From Psychrobacillus insolitus (GTDB lineage Bacteria > Bacillota > Bacilli > Bacillales_A > Planococcaceae), in contig NZ_QKZI01000001.1 in the NCBI RefSeq assembly GCF_003254155.1, forward strand, positions 124,001 through 188,000: a stretch of 64,000 nucleotides of DNA. The letters are read 5' to 3'. The stretch's first letter is position 1. Every line of letters begins with the position of its first letter. The position numbers and the translations under genes were made by a program. A model generated the notes under the pieces. That model ran no database searches, was not told the origin of the DNA, and worked only from the letters and a program-made list of their open reading frames with translations. Below are positions 16,839 to 26,115 of this stretch, in pieces.

Positions 16839-18182
16839 ATGACGAAAAAACAAATGAAATTAGGGGCCTTTATTAATTTACCTGGTCAACATGTAGCAAG
16901 TTGGAGATATCCTTCGACAGGGTCGAATCGTACATTTGATTTGGATTATTTAATTGAATTAGCAAAAACAGCCGAGCGCGGGAAATTCGATACAATTTTC
17001 TTTGCAGATGTATTTGGTCAAACGCTAGCGGAAAATTCACCTTCAGCATTGAAACTAGATCCAGTCATCATTCTATCGGCACTTGCAGCGGTTACTAAAA
17101 ACATTGGTTTAACAGCTACATTGACAACTACTTACAACGAACCGTTTCATGTAGCACGTAAATTTAGTGCAATCGATCATTTATCGAAAGGTCGAGCAGC
17201 TTGGAACGTGGTCACTTCAGCGAATGCTAGCGAATCATTCTTGTTCGGTAAAGAAAAGCATTTAGAGCATGCAACACGATATGAACGAGCAGAGGAATTT
17301 GTTGACGTTGTTAAGAAATTATGGTTTTCAATAGAAGATGAGGCGCTTGTAATTGATAAAGAAAAAGGCCAATTTTTAGACTTGGAGAAAGTACATCCAG
17401 TTGACCATGAAGGGAAATGGTTCAAAGTACAGGGAACGCTCGATTCAGCTTCTACACCGCAAGGACACCCAGTTATTGTTCAGGCAGGATCATCTGAAGC
17501 GGGAAAAGAACTTGCTGCAAAAACGGCGGAGGTTATTTTTACAGCATGGCAAACACTAGAAGATGCACAAATATTCTATCGCGATGTAAAAGGTCGTCTT
17601 GCAAAATATGGTCGTCAGCCAGATGATTTAAAAATTATGCCGGGTGTATTTATTACCGTGGGGAAAACAGAAAAAGAGGCACTTGCTAAACAGAAAGAGT
17701 TGAATAGCTATATTTTACCTGAGGTAGGTCTTGCTTATTTATCGAACTTCATTGGTGTGGATTTAACAGGATATGATGTGAATGCACCTCTTCCAAATTT
17801 TGGGGAGATGGAAGATAAAACAAATCCTCAAATTCGTACTAATATCATTAGAGATATTGCAGCGCGTGAAAATTTACACACATTACGTGAAGTATATGAG
17901 CGTATTGCAGGAGCAAGAGGTCACCGAGAAATTGTGGGAACACCTGAACAGATTGTAGATCAGTTAGAGGAGTGGTTCTTAAACGAAGGTGCAGATGGTT
18001 TTAATATTATGCCACCAACTTTTCCCGAGGGTTTTAACGATATTGTAGATTTAGTTATTCCAGAATTACAACGTAGAGGTTTATTCCGTACTGAATATGA
18101 GAGCAATACACTTCGCGGAAATTTAGGGCTTTCAGTACCAGTAAATCCAAATAAAAAACAAACTCAATCTGTGGGGAAATGA
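16839..18182 (+). CDS. NtaA/SnaA/DszA-family flavin-dependent monooxygenase, copy 1
   Basis: 447-residue luciferase-like monooxygenase using FMNH2, of the NtaA/DszA/YxeK branch, expected to oxidise an organosulfur or related compound. Visible: MKLGAFINLPGQHVASWR, the central HLSKGRAAWNVVTS (FMN/phosphate region), QGHPVIVQAGSSEAGKELAA and GARGHREIVGTPEQI. The ribosome site GGAGATGTT matches that of the second copy at 19259. It lies between permease and lipoprotein genes, so import and oxidation are probably linked. The substrate cannot be deduced. Confidence 0.85.
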   Translation: MTKKQMKLGAFINLPGQHVASWRYPSTGSNRTFDLDYLIELAKTAERGKFDTIFFADVFGQTLAENSPSALKLDPVIILSALAAVTKNIGLTATLTTTYNEPFHVARKFSAIDHLSKGRAAWNVVTSANASESFLFGKEKHLEHATRYERAEEFVDVVKKLWFSIEDEALVIDKEKGQFLDLEKVHPVDHEGKWFKVQGTLDSASTPQGHPVIVQAGSSEAGKELAAKTAEVIFTAWQTLEDAQIFYRDVKGRLAKYGRQPDDLKIMPGVFITVGKTEKEALAKQKELNSYILPEVGLAYLSNFIGVDLTGYDVNAPLPNFGEMEDKTNPQIRTNIIRDIAARENLHTLREVYERIAGARGHREIVGTPEQIVDQLEEWFLNEGADGFNIMPPTFPEGFNDIVDLVIPELQRRGLFRTEYESNTLRGNLGLSVPVNPNKKQTQSVGK

Positions 18183-18193
18183 GGAGATATAAG

Positions 18194-19207
18194 ATGAAAA
18201 AATTAGCATCATTTGTTTTGATAACAAGTTTAATAGGTAGTATTTTAGTGGGATGTTCATCAAATGACGATAAGGCGACTGCTAATGGAGAGGAAGATAA
18301 GTTACTCCAATACCAAAGTGCACCAGGCAGTGTGAGCTTTGCAGAACTGGCAGAGGGATTAGGATATCTAGGTGATTTGAAGTTGGATAATATAGGTGCT
18401 AGTACTGGTGGACCAGAGAGTATTCAACTGACAGGGACAAAACAAATAGATTTTGGCGCAGCATTCAATGGAGCAACTATAAAATCATATGCCCAGGGTG
18501 TAAAACTAGTAAATGTTGTTGGAAATTATGGTAGTGACGAAAATACGTTTATCGGAGCATATGTACTTGAGGGTAGTCCAATAAAATCCGCAAAAGATTT
18601 TATTGGTAAAAAAATTGGTGTAAATACTTTAGGAGCTCATTATGAGTTTGTAATCATAGATTATTTACGCCAAGGAGGCTTAACGGAAGAAGAAATGGCG
18701 GAAGTTCAATTAGTAACGATTCCTGCAACTAATGCGGAACAAACCTTACGAAATGAACAAATAGATGTGGTTTTATTTGGCGGTATTGCACGAGATCGGG
18801 CCATAGAAAAAGGTGGAATTGTGGAACTATTCAAAGATATTGAAGTATTTGGCTCAGAATTTACGGCCGGAGATTATTTCTTTACAGAGCAATATATTAA
18901 AGAAAATCCAAGTACTGTAAAACAGTTTGTTGAAGGGGTTTCAAAGGCAATCAATTGGGCACAAACGACACCTAGAGAAGAAGTGCTCGCGCAATTGGAG
19001 GCAATTGTTAAAGAACGTGAAGGTAATGAGCCAACGGAAAATCTGAAGTATTGGAAAAGCACAGGAATTGCTGAAACTGGTGGAGTTATTACAGAGTCAG
19101 AATATAGTGTTTGGATTGATTGGCTTGTGAAAAATGGAGAATTAAAAGAAGGGGAAGTAAAGGCCGAGGATTTATATACAAATGAATATAATCCTTTTGC
19201 TGAATAA
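18194..19207 (+). CDS. ssuA: SsuA/NMT1-type substrate-binding lipoprotein
   Basis: 337-residue extracellular binding protein. The signal peptide has MKK then a hydrophobic stretch and a lipobox LVGC at about residues 18-21, so it is lipid-anchored. Mature sequence has the bilobed NMT1/SsuA features (FAELAEGLGYLGDLKLDN, FGAAFNG, KKIGVNTLGAHYEF). ATG 18194 follows GAGGAG; an ATG at 18179 overlaps the upstream stop and would precede the site. It is unusual that this gene is split from ssuBC by a monooxygenase. Confidence 0.84.
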   Translation: MKKLASFVLITSLIGSILVGCSSNDDKATANGEEDKLLQYQSAPGSVSFAELAEGLGYLGDLKLDNIGASTGGPESIQLTGTKQIDFGAAFNGATIKSYAQGVKLVNVVGNYGSDENTFIGAYVLEGSPIKSAKDFIGKKIGVNTLGAHYEFVIIDYLRQGGLTEEEMAEVQLVTIPATNAEQTLRNEQIDVVLFGGIARDRAIEKGGIVELFKDIEVFGSEFTAGDYFFTEQYIKENPSTVKQFVEGVSKAINWAQTTPREEVLAQLEAIVKEREGNEPTENLKYWKSTGIAETGGVITESEYSVWIDWLVKNGELKEGEVKAEDLYTNEYNPFAE

Positions 19208-19258
19208 TTTTTTGTATTAATTCCGACTAAAATAATTTGTTAAAAAGGAGATGTTCGA

Positions 19259-20608
19259 ATGACAGGAAAACAAATGAAATTAGGTGCATTTTTCATGCTA
19301 CCAGGACATCATGTAGCGGCTTGGCGTCATCCGGAAGCACAGGCAGATCAAGTGTTAAATTTTGAGTTCATAAAACAACAAGCACTAACTGCGGAACGTG
19401 GTAAGTTCGATATGCTCTTTTTAGCAGACGGGGTAGCTGCTGGAGCTACAAGTAGTTCATTTGAACAACATGCAAGTGCCTACTTTGAACCTTTTACTCT
19501 ATTGTCAGGATTAGCAACAGTAACAAAAAATATTGGGCTTGTTGGTACCGTATCAACAACGTTTAATGAACCATTCAACGTTGCGCGCAAATTTGCTTCA
19601 CTTGATCATCTCAGCAATGGTCGGGCTGGGTGGAATGTTGTGACAAGTAGTGGTAAGGAAGCAGCACAAAACTTTGGTCAACAAGATGAATTATTGCATG
19701 AAAAACGCTATGAAAGAGCGCATGAATTTGTGGATGTTGTCACGAAGTTATGGGATAGCTGGGAAGACGATGCCATTGTCTACAACAAAGAGTCAGGACA
19801 GTATGCAGATGCTACTAAAGTGCATGCAATAAATCATGAAGGAGAATGGCTTTCGGTAGCGGGCCCATTAAATATTGCAAGACCAGTTCAAGGGCATCCG
19901 GTTGTCGTCCAGGCAGGATCTTCTGATGCAGGTAAAGAGTTAGCAGCACGTACAGCTGAAGTTGTCTTTACTGCTTGGCAAACAATAGAAGAAGCTCAAG
20001 CCTTTTATAGTGATGTGAAAGGGCGAATGGCGAAGTATGGAAGAAATCCTGATGAACTAAAAATTATGCCTGGCGTCTATCCAATCATCGGTCAAACAGA
20101 GAAAGAAGCACAAGAAAAACGTCAACAATTATTAGATTTAATTCCAGAATCAGTTGGTGTTTCTAGGTTATCTCAACAACTTGGTATCGATTTAAGTGGT
20201 TATCCAGTAGATGGACCATTACCTGAATTACCAGATGTTTCTCAAATAAATGGAAATAAAAGTCGCTTTCAATTAGTGAAAGATCTTGCCGACCGTGATG
20301 GTTTATCGATTCGTCAACTTTATCAGCATATTGCTGGAGCTCGTGGTCACAGGGAAATTATCGGGACACCAGAGCAGATTGCTGACCAATTACAAGAATG
20401 GTTTGAAAATGGTGCGGCGGATGGGTTCAATGTAATGCCTCCAGTATTCCCAGAAGGATTAAATGATTTTGTAGATTATGTCATTCCAGAGCTACAAAAA
20501 CGTGGGATCTTCCGTGAAGAATACACAGGTACGACACTGCGTGAACACTTGGAATTGCAAAGACCAATCAGTCAATTTGCGAAAAAAGCTATCGCTGTAG
20601 AATCGTGA
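19259..20608 (+). CDS. NtaA/SnaA/DszA-family flavin-dependent monooxygenase, copy 2
   Basis: 449-residue paralogue of the product at 16839. Same landmarks: MKLGAFFMLPGHHVAAWR, HLSNGRAGWNVVTS, QGHPVVVQAGSSDAGKELAA and GARGHREIIGTPEQI. The N-terminal 15 codons and ribosome site (GGAGATGTT) are closely similar to copy 1, so the pair arose by duplication and has since diverged widely in the middle (substrate cap) region. Probably acts on a related second substrate or the next oxidation step, fed by the FMN reductase at 20801. Confidence 0.85.
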   Translation: MTGKQMKLGAFFMLPGHHVAAWRHPEAQADQVLNFEFIKQQALTAERGKFDMLFLADGVAAGATSSSFEQHASAYFEPFTLLSGLATVTKNIGLVGTVSTTFNEPFNVARKFASLDHLSNGRAGWNVVTSSGKEAAQNFGQQDELLHEKRYERAHEFVDVVTKLWDSWEDDAIVYNKESGQYADATKVHAINHEGEWLSVAGPLNIARPVQGHPVVVQAGSSDAGKELAARTAEVVFTAWQTIEEAQAFYSDVKGRMAKYGRNPDELKIMPGVYPIIGQTEKEAQEKRQQLLDLIPESVGVSRLSQQLGIDLSGYPVDGPLPELPDVSQINGNKSRFQLVKDLADRDGLSIRQLYQHIAGARGHREIIGTPEQIADQLQEWFENGAADGFNVMPPVFPEGLNDFVDYVIPELQKRGIFREEYTGTTLREHLELQRPISQFAKKAIAVES

Positions 20609-20614
20609 ATAATA

Positions 20615-20782
20615 ATGAAATCAAAATACATCCATTTTTTACACTGGAGAGAAAATTATAAAAATGTAAATTTACTGGTTACTTCAGGACGTACTGGAGC
20701 AGATGAATTATCTAACCTTTTTATTGTAGCTAATAAAAGAGATATAGATTTTCAACAATTCATCTGTAATCTGAGTAAATAA
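20615..20782 (+). CDS. Possible 55-residue protein, unknown
   Basis: A small frame begins 6 bp after the monooxygenase stop and ends 18 bp before ssuE, filling the gap neatly. The product (starts MKSKYIHFLHWRENYK, ends NLSK) is mostly soluble, with a central VNLLVTSGRTGADELSNLF segment. It has no clear ribosome site, so translation would depend on coupling to the upstream stop. I do not recognise a family. It could be a decayed gene remnant. Confidence 0.35.
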   Translation: MKSKYIHFLHWRENYKNVNLLVTSGRTGADELSNLFIVANKRDIDFQQFICNLSK

Positions 20783-20800
20783 GCAAAGGAGAGAAAATGA

Positions 20801-21340
20801 ATGGTCAAAGCAGTTATCATTAATGGAGGTAACAATAAAACATCTCGTTTAACGGGGATTCATCAATTTATAGAGTCTAATATGGCGCACGTTCAAGTTG
20901 CGACTGAGTCGATCTATGTGCACGAACTTCCTTCCAAGGATTTACTAACAGCAAATTTTGAGAGTGAAGAAATTATTCAAGCAAATCAGGTTGTAGCGAA
21001 GGCAGACATCATTTTTGTCCTGACACCAATTTATAAAGCTTCTTTTACTGGTATATTAAAAACTTATTTAGATGTCCTACCACAAAAGGCACTTGAAGGT
21101 AAAAAAATTGTCCCAATTGCCTTGGGTGGATCCATAGGTCATTTACTAGCAATTGAATATACATTGAAGCCAGTATTATCAGTACTTGGAGCAACAGAAA
21201 TTTTGAATACGGTTTATATCATTGATCAGCAAATTGAACGGTTAGAAAACAACAAGTACAAAATTGCAGATGAAGCGATAAGCCGTATAAAAAAAGAGTT
21301 TCAAAACCTTCATATACATGAAGTTGTCCATATTTCATAA
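20801..21340 (+). CDS. ssuE: NAD(P)H-dependent FMN reductase (SsuE-like)
   Basis: 179-residue flavodoxin-like reductase that supplies FMNH2 to two-component monooxygenases. Diagnostic segments: IINGGNNKTSRLTG (FMN phosphate loop), TPIYKASFTGILKTYLDVLPQ (near residue 70) and IALGGSIGHLLAIEYTLKPVLSVLGA, the last typical of SsuE. The start follows AAAGGAGAG. It completes the transporter-monooxygenase-reductase cluster and is followed by a terminator. Confidence 0.9.
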   Translation: MVKAVIINGGNNKTSRLTGIHQFIESNMAHVQVATESIYVHELPSKDLLTANFESEEIIQANQVVAKADIIFVLTPIYKASFTGILKTYLDVLPQKALEGKKIVPIALGGSIGHLLAIEYTLKPVLSVLGATEILNTVYIIDQQIERLENNKYKIADEAISRIKKEFQNLHIHEVVHIS

Positions 21341-21344
21341 ATGT

Positions 21345-21390
21345 AATCCCCCAAATAGTTTTGTGCTGTTGGGGGATTTGCTATTTTTAA
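21345..21390 (+). terminator. Terminator of the sulfur cluster
   Basis: A perfect 10-bp stem, AATCCCCCAA / TTGGGGGATT, then an interrupted T tract, just after ssuE. Confidence 0.8.
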
Positions 21391-21463
21391 CGATGACTTC
21401 TCATTCAAAACGCCATAGATATGTTTAATATAGAAGAAAATTTATTTAATTTCAAGAATACTA

Positions 21464-21492
21464 TTGCTTATTTCACATATATCATGTATATT
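21464..21492 (+). promoter_or_regulatory. Promoter of tRNA-Arg copy 1
   Basis: TTGCTT and TATATT with a 17-bp spacer, 50 bp upstream of the tRNA. Confidence 0.5.
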
Positions 21493-21541
21493 AATTATTG
21501 TCGCTTCGATCAAATGTATATTGTTTTGGTTACAAGTACTT

Positions 21542-21615
<74 letters not shown>

Positions 21616-21635
21616 TAAATTAATTCAACTGAACG

Positions 21636-21671
21636 AAAAAACCTCCAATCATTCGATTTGGAGGTTTTTTG
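21636..21671 (+). terminator. Terminator after tRNA-Arg copy 1
   Basis: AAAAAACCTCCAA / TTGGAGGTTTTTT, 13 bp perfect, ending in a T6 run. Confidence 0.88.
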
Positions 21672-21830
21672 TGTAAGAAAACAAATGCTTTAGAGTAGCA
21701 AGGATTGATTGTTTCATTCGGAAAAAGTGTGAACGGAAGTATTATTCGTATATATTTGGAGTAATTTAAAGTTCAAAAGAAAGTAAATATGCGATAAGTA
21801 GCAATTCTAGAAAAAAATTCTTAAATTCCT

Positions 21831-21859
21831 TTGACATTATTTTAATATCGATATATACT
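21831..21859 (+). promoter_or_regulatory. Consensus sigma-A promoter of tRNA-Arg copy 2
   Basis: TTGACA and TATACT at a 17-bp spacing, 40 bp before the second tRNA. It is stronger than the promoter of copy 1. Confidence 0.8.
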
Positions 21860-21898
21860 AAGTCTTGTCTTTCCTATCTGTGTGGTGGGGAAGTACTT

Positions 21899-21972
<74 letters not shown>

Positions 21973-21992
21973 TAATTAATACAAAAAAATAG

Positions 21993-22032
21993 AAAAACCT
22001 TCTTTTTCAATATGAGAAAGAAGGTTTTTTTC
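21993..22032 (+). terminator. Terminator after tRNA-Arg copy 2
   Basis: AAAAACCTTCTTT / AAAGAAGGTTTTT stem followed by T residues. Confidence 0.85.
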
Positions 22033-22083
22033 TAAATTCGTACATACTATAGATAGAAAACAATCTGAAATGGGGGATTCTCC

Positions 22084-23097
22084 ATGAAAAAGAAGAAGTA
22101 TGGAAAGCTTCAAACAAAAGAGAACCTAATTGTGTTCCCAGGTACTGCTGAAAAGCTGATTGCAGATGGTATCGAATTTGCTGAAAATGGAAGTTATAAA
22201 AAAGCAGTAGATTTTTTCGATGAAGCAAAGGCCTATACGGAATTTGATGAAACGGCATTAACGGTTTATGCGTATGCTTTATTTGAAATTCGCAAATATG
22301 ACGAGGCAAAGGAAGTTTGTAAAAAGTTACTGTATGAAGGATTTCCTTTATACGAACAAATTATGGAATTATATTTAACCATTTTAATTGAAATGAAAGA
22401 ATTTAAAGAAGTGGATGAACTTTTAGATGTATTGATTGAAGAGGAAATATTTTCAGAAGAAAAAAAGAAAAACTTTGAACAATTAAAAGAATTGAGTATG
22501 CGTATATCAAATGATCAAGAAGTAGACACTGATGTAGATTTAGAATTAGAGGAAGTCCCTAGGATAGAACGTGAAAAGTATGTACTAGAGGCGTTTGTAT
22601 CCAATAATGGGGGACAGCAGCATCAATTGATGTATGAGGCTTCTATGGGTGATTCTACCCGGATTATTCCGGAACTTATTGCAATTGTGCAAGATGCAAA
22701 AGGGATTCCTATTATTAAAACGTTAGCAATTCTTTTATTAAGTGCTGATGAGGTTGAGGAAGAAGTGTTAATCGAAAAATTCGGATTTAGTGAAAAAGTA
22801 ATTCCAGTAAATCTTTCTCATCCAACGAAAACAGAAAAAATAGAAAAGGTATTTGCGTTAATAGAATTAAAATTAGATCAAGATCCTACTAAATTGGATC
22901 TTGCTTATCAAATGATTACTAGACATGCTTTTGCACTATTTCCTTTTGACTTTGGGAAGTTCGGAGTAGAAGAGATTGCAGATACGTACGTGAAATATAT
23001 AAATCATTTGTTTGATAATGAACAAATGGATGAAAATGAGTTATATTATTTGATAAATTCATTAGAAGCAATGTATGATTTGATAGACAACGTTTAA
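22084..23097 (+). CDS. ysoA: TPR-like protein (YsoA-like)
   Basis: 337-residue acidic helical protein with tetratricopeptide-like helices near the N-terminus (about residues 25-120: GIEFAENGSYKKAVDFFDEAKAY, then ALFEIRKYDEAKEVCKKLL). It stands immediately before tig, the location of ysoA in B. subtilis. A GGGGGA ribosome site precedes the ATG. No catalytic motif is visible; a protein-protein interaction role is likely but not established. Confidence 0.78.
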   Translation: MKKKKYGKLQTKENLIVFPGTAEKLIADGIEFAENGSYKKAVDFFDEAKAYTEFDETALTVYAYALFEIRKYDEAKEVCKKLLYEGFPLYEQIMELYLTILIEMKEFKEVDELLDVLIEEEIFSEEKKKNFEQLKELSMRISNDQEVDTDVDLELEEVPRIEREKYVLEAFVSNNGGQQHQLMYEASMGDSTRIIPELIAIVQDAKGIPIIKTLAILLLSADEVEEEVLIEKFGFSEKVIPVNLSHPTKTEKIEKVFALIELKLDQDPTKLDLAYQMITRHAFALFPFDFGKFGVEEIADTYVKYINHLFDNEQMDENELYYLINSLEAMYDLIDNV

Positions 23098-23099
23098 TG

Positions 23100-23127
23100 T
23101 TGAAACTCTAGTCATCTATGCTATAAT
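23100..23127 (+). promoter_or_regulatory. Promoter of tig
   Basis: TTGAAA and TATAAT, 16 bp apart, with TGC before the -10. The leader that follows contains a CTGTCC...GGACAG hairpin (23159-23188) ahead of the GGAGG ribosome site. Confidence 0.75.
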
Positions 23128-23222
23128 ATACAAGTTGTCAATTCAGTTATTGCAAGAACTGTCCATTATACTTATGATTAGGACAGCTTAAATATAGTAA
23201 ATTATTTTTGGAGGTAGAATAT

Positions 23223-24515
23223 ATGTCAATGGATCAAGTAGTAAAATGGGAAAAACAAGAAGGAAACAATGGTTTATTAACTATTGAAGTTTCTGCAGAA
23301 GAAGTAACAAAAGGGTTAGACCAAGCGTTTAAAAAAGTAGTTAAACAAATTAACGTACCAGGTTTCCGTAAAGGGAAAATGCCACGTCAAATGTTTGAAA
23401 AAATGTACGGTGTAGAATCATTATACCAAGAAGCTTTAGATGTTATACTTCCACATGCTTATGGGCATGCTGTTGAAGATACAGGTATCGATCCTGTAGA
23501 CCAACCAGAAATCGACATCGTAACGATGGAAAAAGGACAACCTTTAGTATTTACAGCTAAAGTTATTGTAAAACCTGAAGTTACTCTTGGAGATTATAAA
23601 GCTCTTGAAGTAACAAAGTTAGATACAGAAGTAACGGATGAAGATATCGCAGAACAACTAACAGCAGAGCAAACTCGTCTAGCTGAACTAGTAGTTAAAG
23701 AAGATGGAATCGTTGAAGGTGATACTGCTGTAATCGACTTCGAAGGATTTGTTGATGAAGTTGCTTTTGAAGGTGGAGCTGGAGAAGACTACCCACTAGA
23801 AATCGGTTCTAATTCTTTCATCCCAGGATTTGAAGAGCAATTAGTAGGCTTGAAAACGGGAGATGCTAAAGACGTAGAAGTAACATTCCCAGAAGAATAT
23901 CATGCAGCTGAATTGGCTGGTAAAAAATCTACATTCAAAGTAACGATTAAAGAAGTAAAAGGGAAAGAACTTCCTGAACTAGATGATGACTTCGCTAAAG
24001 AAGTAGATGCTGAAGTTGATGGAATTGACGCTTTACGCACGAAACTTAAAGAAGCTGCTGCTGAAGAGAAAAAACAAACTTCTGCACAAACACTTCGCGA
24101 TGAATTAGTAGAAGCTGCTGCTGCAAATGCTACAGTTGATATTCCAGAAGCAATGATTGCTGCTGAAGTTGATCGTATGTTAAAAGAGTTTGAACAACGC
24201 TTACAACAACAAGGTATGACACTTGAATTATACTTCCAATTCTCTGGTCAAGACGAGGACGCTCTTCGTACGCAAATGAATGAAGATGCACAAACTCGTG
24301 TAAAAGTTTCATTAACACTTGAAGCAATCGCAGAAAAAGAAGAAATTATAGTAACAGAAGAAGATCTTAATGCAGAAGTAGAAAAAATGGCTGCTCAATT
24401 CAACATGGCTGCTGAAGATATCAAAAAAGCTCTTGGTGGAACTTCAGTTCTTGAAAACGATCTTCGTTTCCAAAAAACAGTTGAGTTTTTAGTAGATAAC
24501 GCTAAAATTTCATAA
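23223..24515 (+). CDS. tig: Trigger factor
   Basis: Ribosome-associated chaperone and prolyl isomerase, 430 residues from ATG 23223, 9 bp after GGAGG; the frame also has an upstream TTG within that site. Domains: N-terminal ribosome-binding domain with the signature [19 protein letters not shown] (about residues 42-60), FKBP-type PPIase domain (about 160-245, [19 protein letters not shown]) and the helical C-terminal arms. The order tig-clpX-lon matches Bacillales. Confidence 0.96.
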   Translation: MSMDQVVKWEKQEGNNGLLTIEVSAEEVTKGLDQAFKKVVKQINVPGFRKGKMPRQMFEKMYGVESLYQEALDVILPHAYGHAVEDTGIDPVDQPEIDIVTMEKGQPLVFTAKVIVKPEVTLGDYKALEVTKLDTEVTDEDIAEQLTAEQTRLAELVVKEDGIVEGDTAVIDFEGFVDEVAFEGGAGEDYPLEIGSNSFIPGFEEQLVGLKTGDAKDVEVTFPEEYHAAELAGKKSTFKVTIKEVKGKELPELDDDFAKEVDAEVDGIDALRTKLKEAAAEEKKQTSAQTLRDELVEAAAANATVDIPEAMIAAEVDRMLKEFEQRLQQQGMTLELYFQFSGQDEDALRTQMNEDAQTRVKVSLTLEAIAEKEEIIVTEEDLNAEVEKMAAQFNMAAEDIKKALGGTSVLENDLRFQKTVEFLVDNAKIS

Positions 24516-24539
24516 TTTAAAATAAAAGCGTTATACTAT

Positions 24540-24577
24540 AAAACAAGGCACAGTGATTTGTCTGTGCCTTGTTTTAT
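24540..24577 (+). terminator. Terminator after tig
   Basis: AAAACAAGGCACAG / CTGTGCCTTGTTTT, a 14-bp perfect stem. The T-tract is part of the 3' arm. Confidence 0.85.
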
Positions 24578-24681
24578 CACATACATAATTTTTTAAACAT
24601 TTAAACAACTTTACATAATCTTATTATTTGATTCCTTGTATAGAATCTTGTAAGATAATTTCTTGAATAGGGGTGAACATT

Positions 24682-25950
24682 TTGTTCAAATTTAATGATG
24701 AAAAAGGAAACTTAAAATGTTCTTTTTGTGGTAAACCACAAGAACAAGTTCGCAAGCTAGTTGCAGGACCAGGTGTATATATTTGTGATGAATGTATCGA
24801 CTTGTGTTCAGAAATTGTTGAGGAAGAACTTGGTACTGACGAAGAAGTAGAATTCAAAGAAGTTCCAAAACCAAAAGAAATTCTATCTATCTTAGATGAC
24901 TATGTAATTGGTCAAGAGCGAGCAAAAAAATCACTTGCTGTAGCTGTATATAACCACTATAAACGTATCAATTCAAATAGCGTAATCGATGAAGTCGAAT
25001 TATCTAAATCTAATATTGTGTTAATTGGACCTACAGGAAGTGGTAAAACATTACTTGCACAAACGCTTGCACGTATTCTGAATGTACCGTTTGCTATTGC
25101 AGATGCAACTTCACTTACAGAGGCTGGTTATGTTGGGGAAGATGTAGAGAATATTCTATTGAAGCTTATCCAATCAGCGGACTATGATGTGGAACGAGCA
25201 GAAAAAGGAATCATCTATATCGATGAAATTGACAAAGTTGCACGTAAATCTGAAAATCCTTCTATTACTCGTGATGTTTCAGGTGAAGGTGTTCAACAAG
25301 CGTTACTTAAAATATTAGAAGGTACAGTTGCAAGCGTTCCGCCTCAAGGAGGACGTAAGCATCCTCATCAAGAATTCATCCAAATCGATACAACGAATGT
25401 ACTATTTATCGTTGGTGGTGCTTTCGATGGAATCGAACAAATTATTAAACGTCGTTTAGGCGATAAAGTAATTGGTTTTGGAGCGAATCCTAACAAAGTG
25501 GCAGTCGAAGCAGGTTCTGTATTGTCTCAACTAATTCCAGAAGATTTGTTGAAATTTGGTCTAATTCCTGAATTTATCGGTCGTTTGCCAGTATTGGCTA
25601 GTCTAGAACAATTAGATGAAAAAGCACTTGTGCAAATATTAACAGAGCCAAAAAATGCATTAGTGAAGCAATACCAAAAAATGATTGAACTTGATAATGT
25701 GAAACTAACATTTGAAGATGAGGCATTAGTTGAAATTGCAAAACAAGCAATTGATCGCAAAACAGGAGCACGTGGGCTTCGTTCAATCATTGAAAACGTG
25801 ATGCTCGATGTGATGTTTGAATTACCATCACGTGAGGATATCGTTGAATGTGTACTTACAAAAGAAACAATTTTAGAACAAGGTAAACCTAAGCTTATTT
25901 TAGCAGACGGATCTGTATTAGATAATGATAATGAGAAAACATCGGCTTAA
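24682..25950 (+). CDS. clpX: ClpX ATPase of the ClpXP protease
   Basis: AAA+ unfoldase, 422 residues from TTG 24682 (LFKFNDEKG, matching the usual MFKFN start); AGGGGTGA is 5 bp upstream. The N-terminal zinc domain has C-x2-C..C-x2-C ([16 protein letters not shown]). Walker A is GPTGSGKT (near residue 115), Walker [10 protein letters not shown], followed by the IGF-like GFGANP loop and sensor-2 GARGLRS. B. subtilis has lonB directly after clpX; it is absent here. Confidence 0.96.
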   Translation: MFKFNDEKGNLKCSFCGKPQEQVRKLVAGPGVYICDECIDLCSEIVEEELGTDEEVEFKEVPKPKEILSILDDYVIGQERAKKSLAVAVYNHYKRINSNSVIDEVELSKSNIVLIGPTGSGKTLLAQTLARILNVPFAIADATSLTEAGYVGEDVENILLKLIQSADYDVERAEKGIIYIDEIDKVARKSENPSITRDVSGEGVQQALLKILEGTVASVPPQGGRKHPHQEFIQIDTTNVLFIVGGAFDGIEQIIKRRLGDKVIGFGANPNKVAVEAGSVLSQLIPEDLLKFGLIPEFIGRLPVLASLEQLDEKALVQILTEPKNALVKQYQKMIELDNVKLTFEDEALVEIAKQAIDRKTGARGLRSIIENVMLDVMFELPSREDIVECVLTKETILEQGKPKLILADGSVLDNDNEKTSA

Positions 25951-25966
25951 ATATTTGCTTATGAAT

Positions 25967-26022
25967 AAGCTGGCTTCCAATCTGCGCATGCTTAGCGCAT
26001 TCAAGGATGTCAGCTTTTTCTC
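25967..26022 (+). terminator. Terminator after clpX
   Basis: A long two-tier hairpin (outer AAGCTGGC..GTCAGCTT, inner TGCGC/GCGCA) followed by a T-rich run. Confidence 0.7.
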
Positions 26023-26115
26023 TCTATTTTTGTTTGAAAAAAGCAACTGAGTAGTAAAGTATTCTGTTTAAATAGTAGGCATAGAGGACAGAATTAGATG
26101 GAGGTGACTTCCCAA

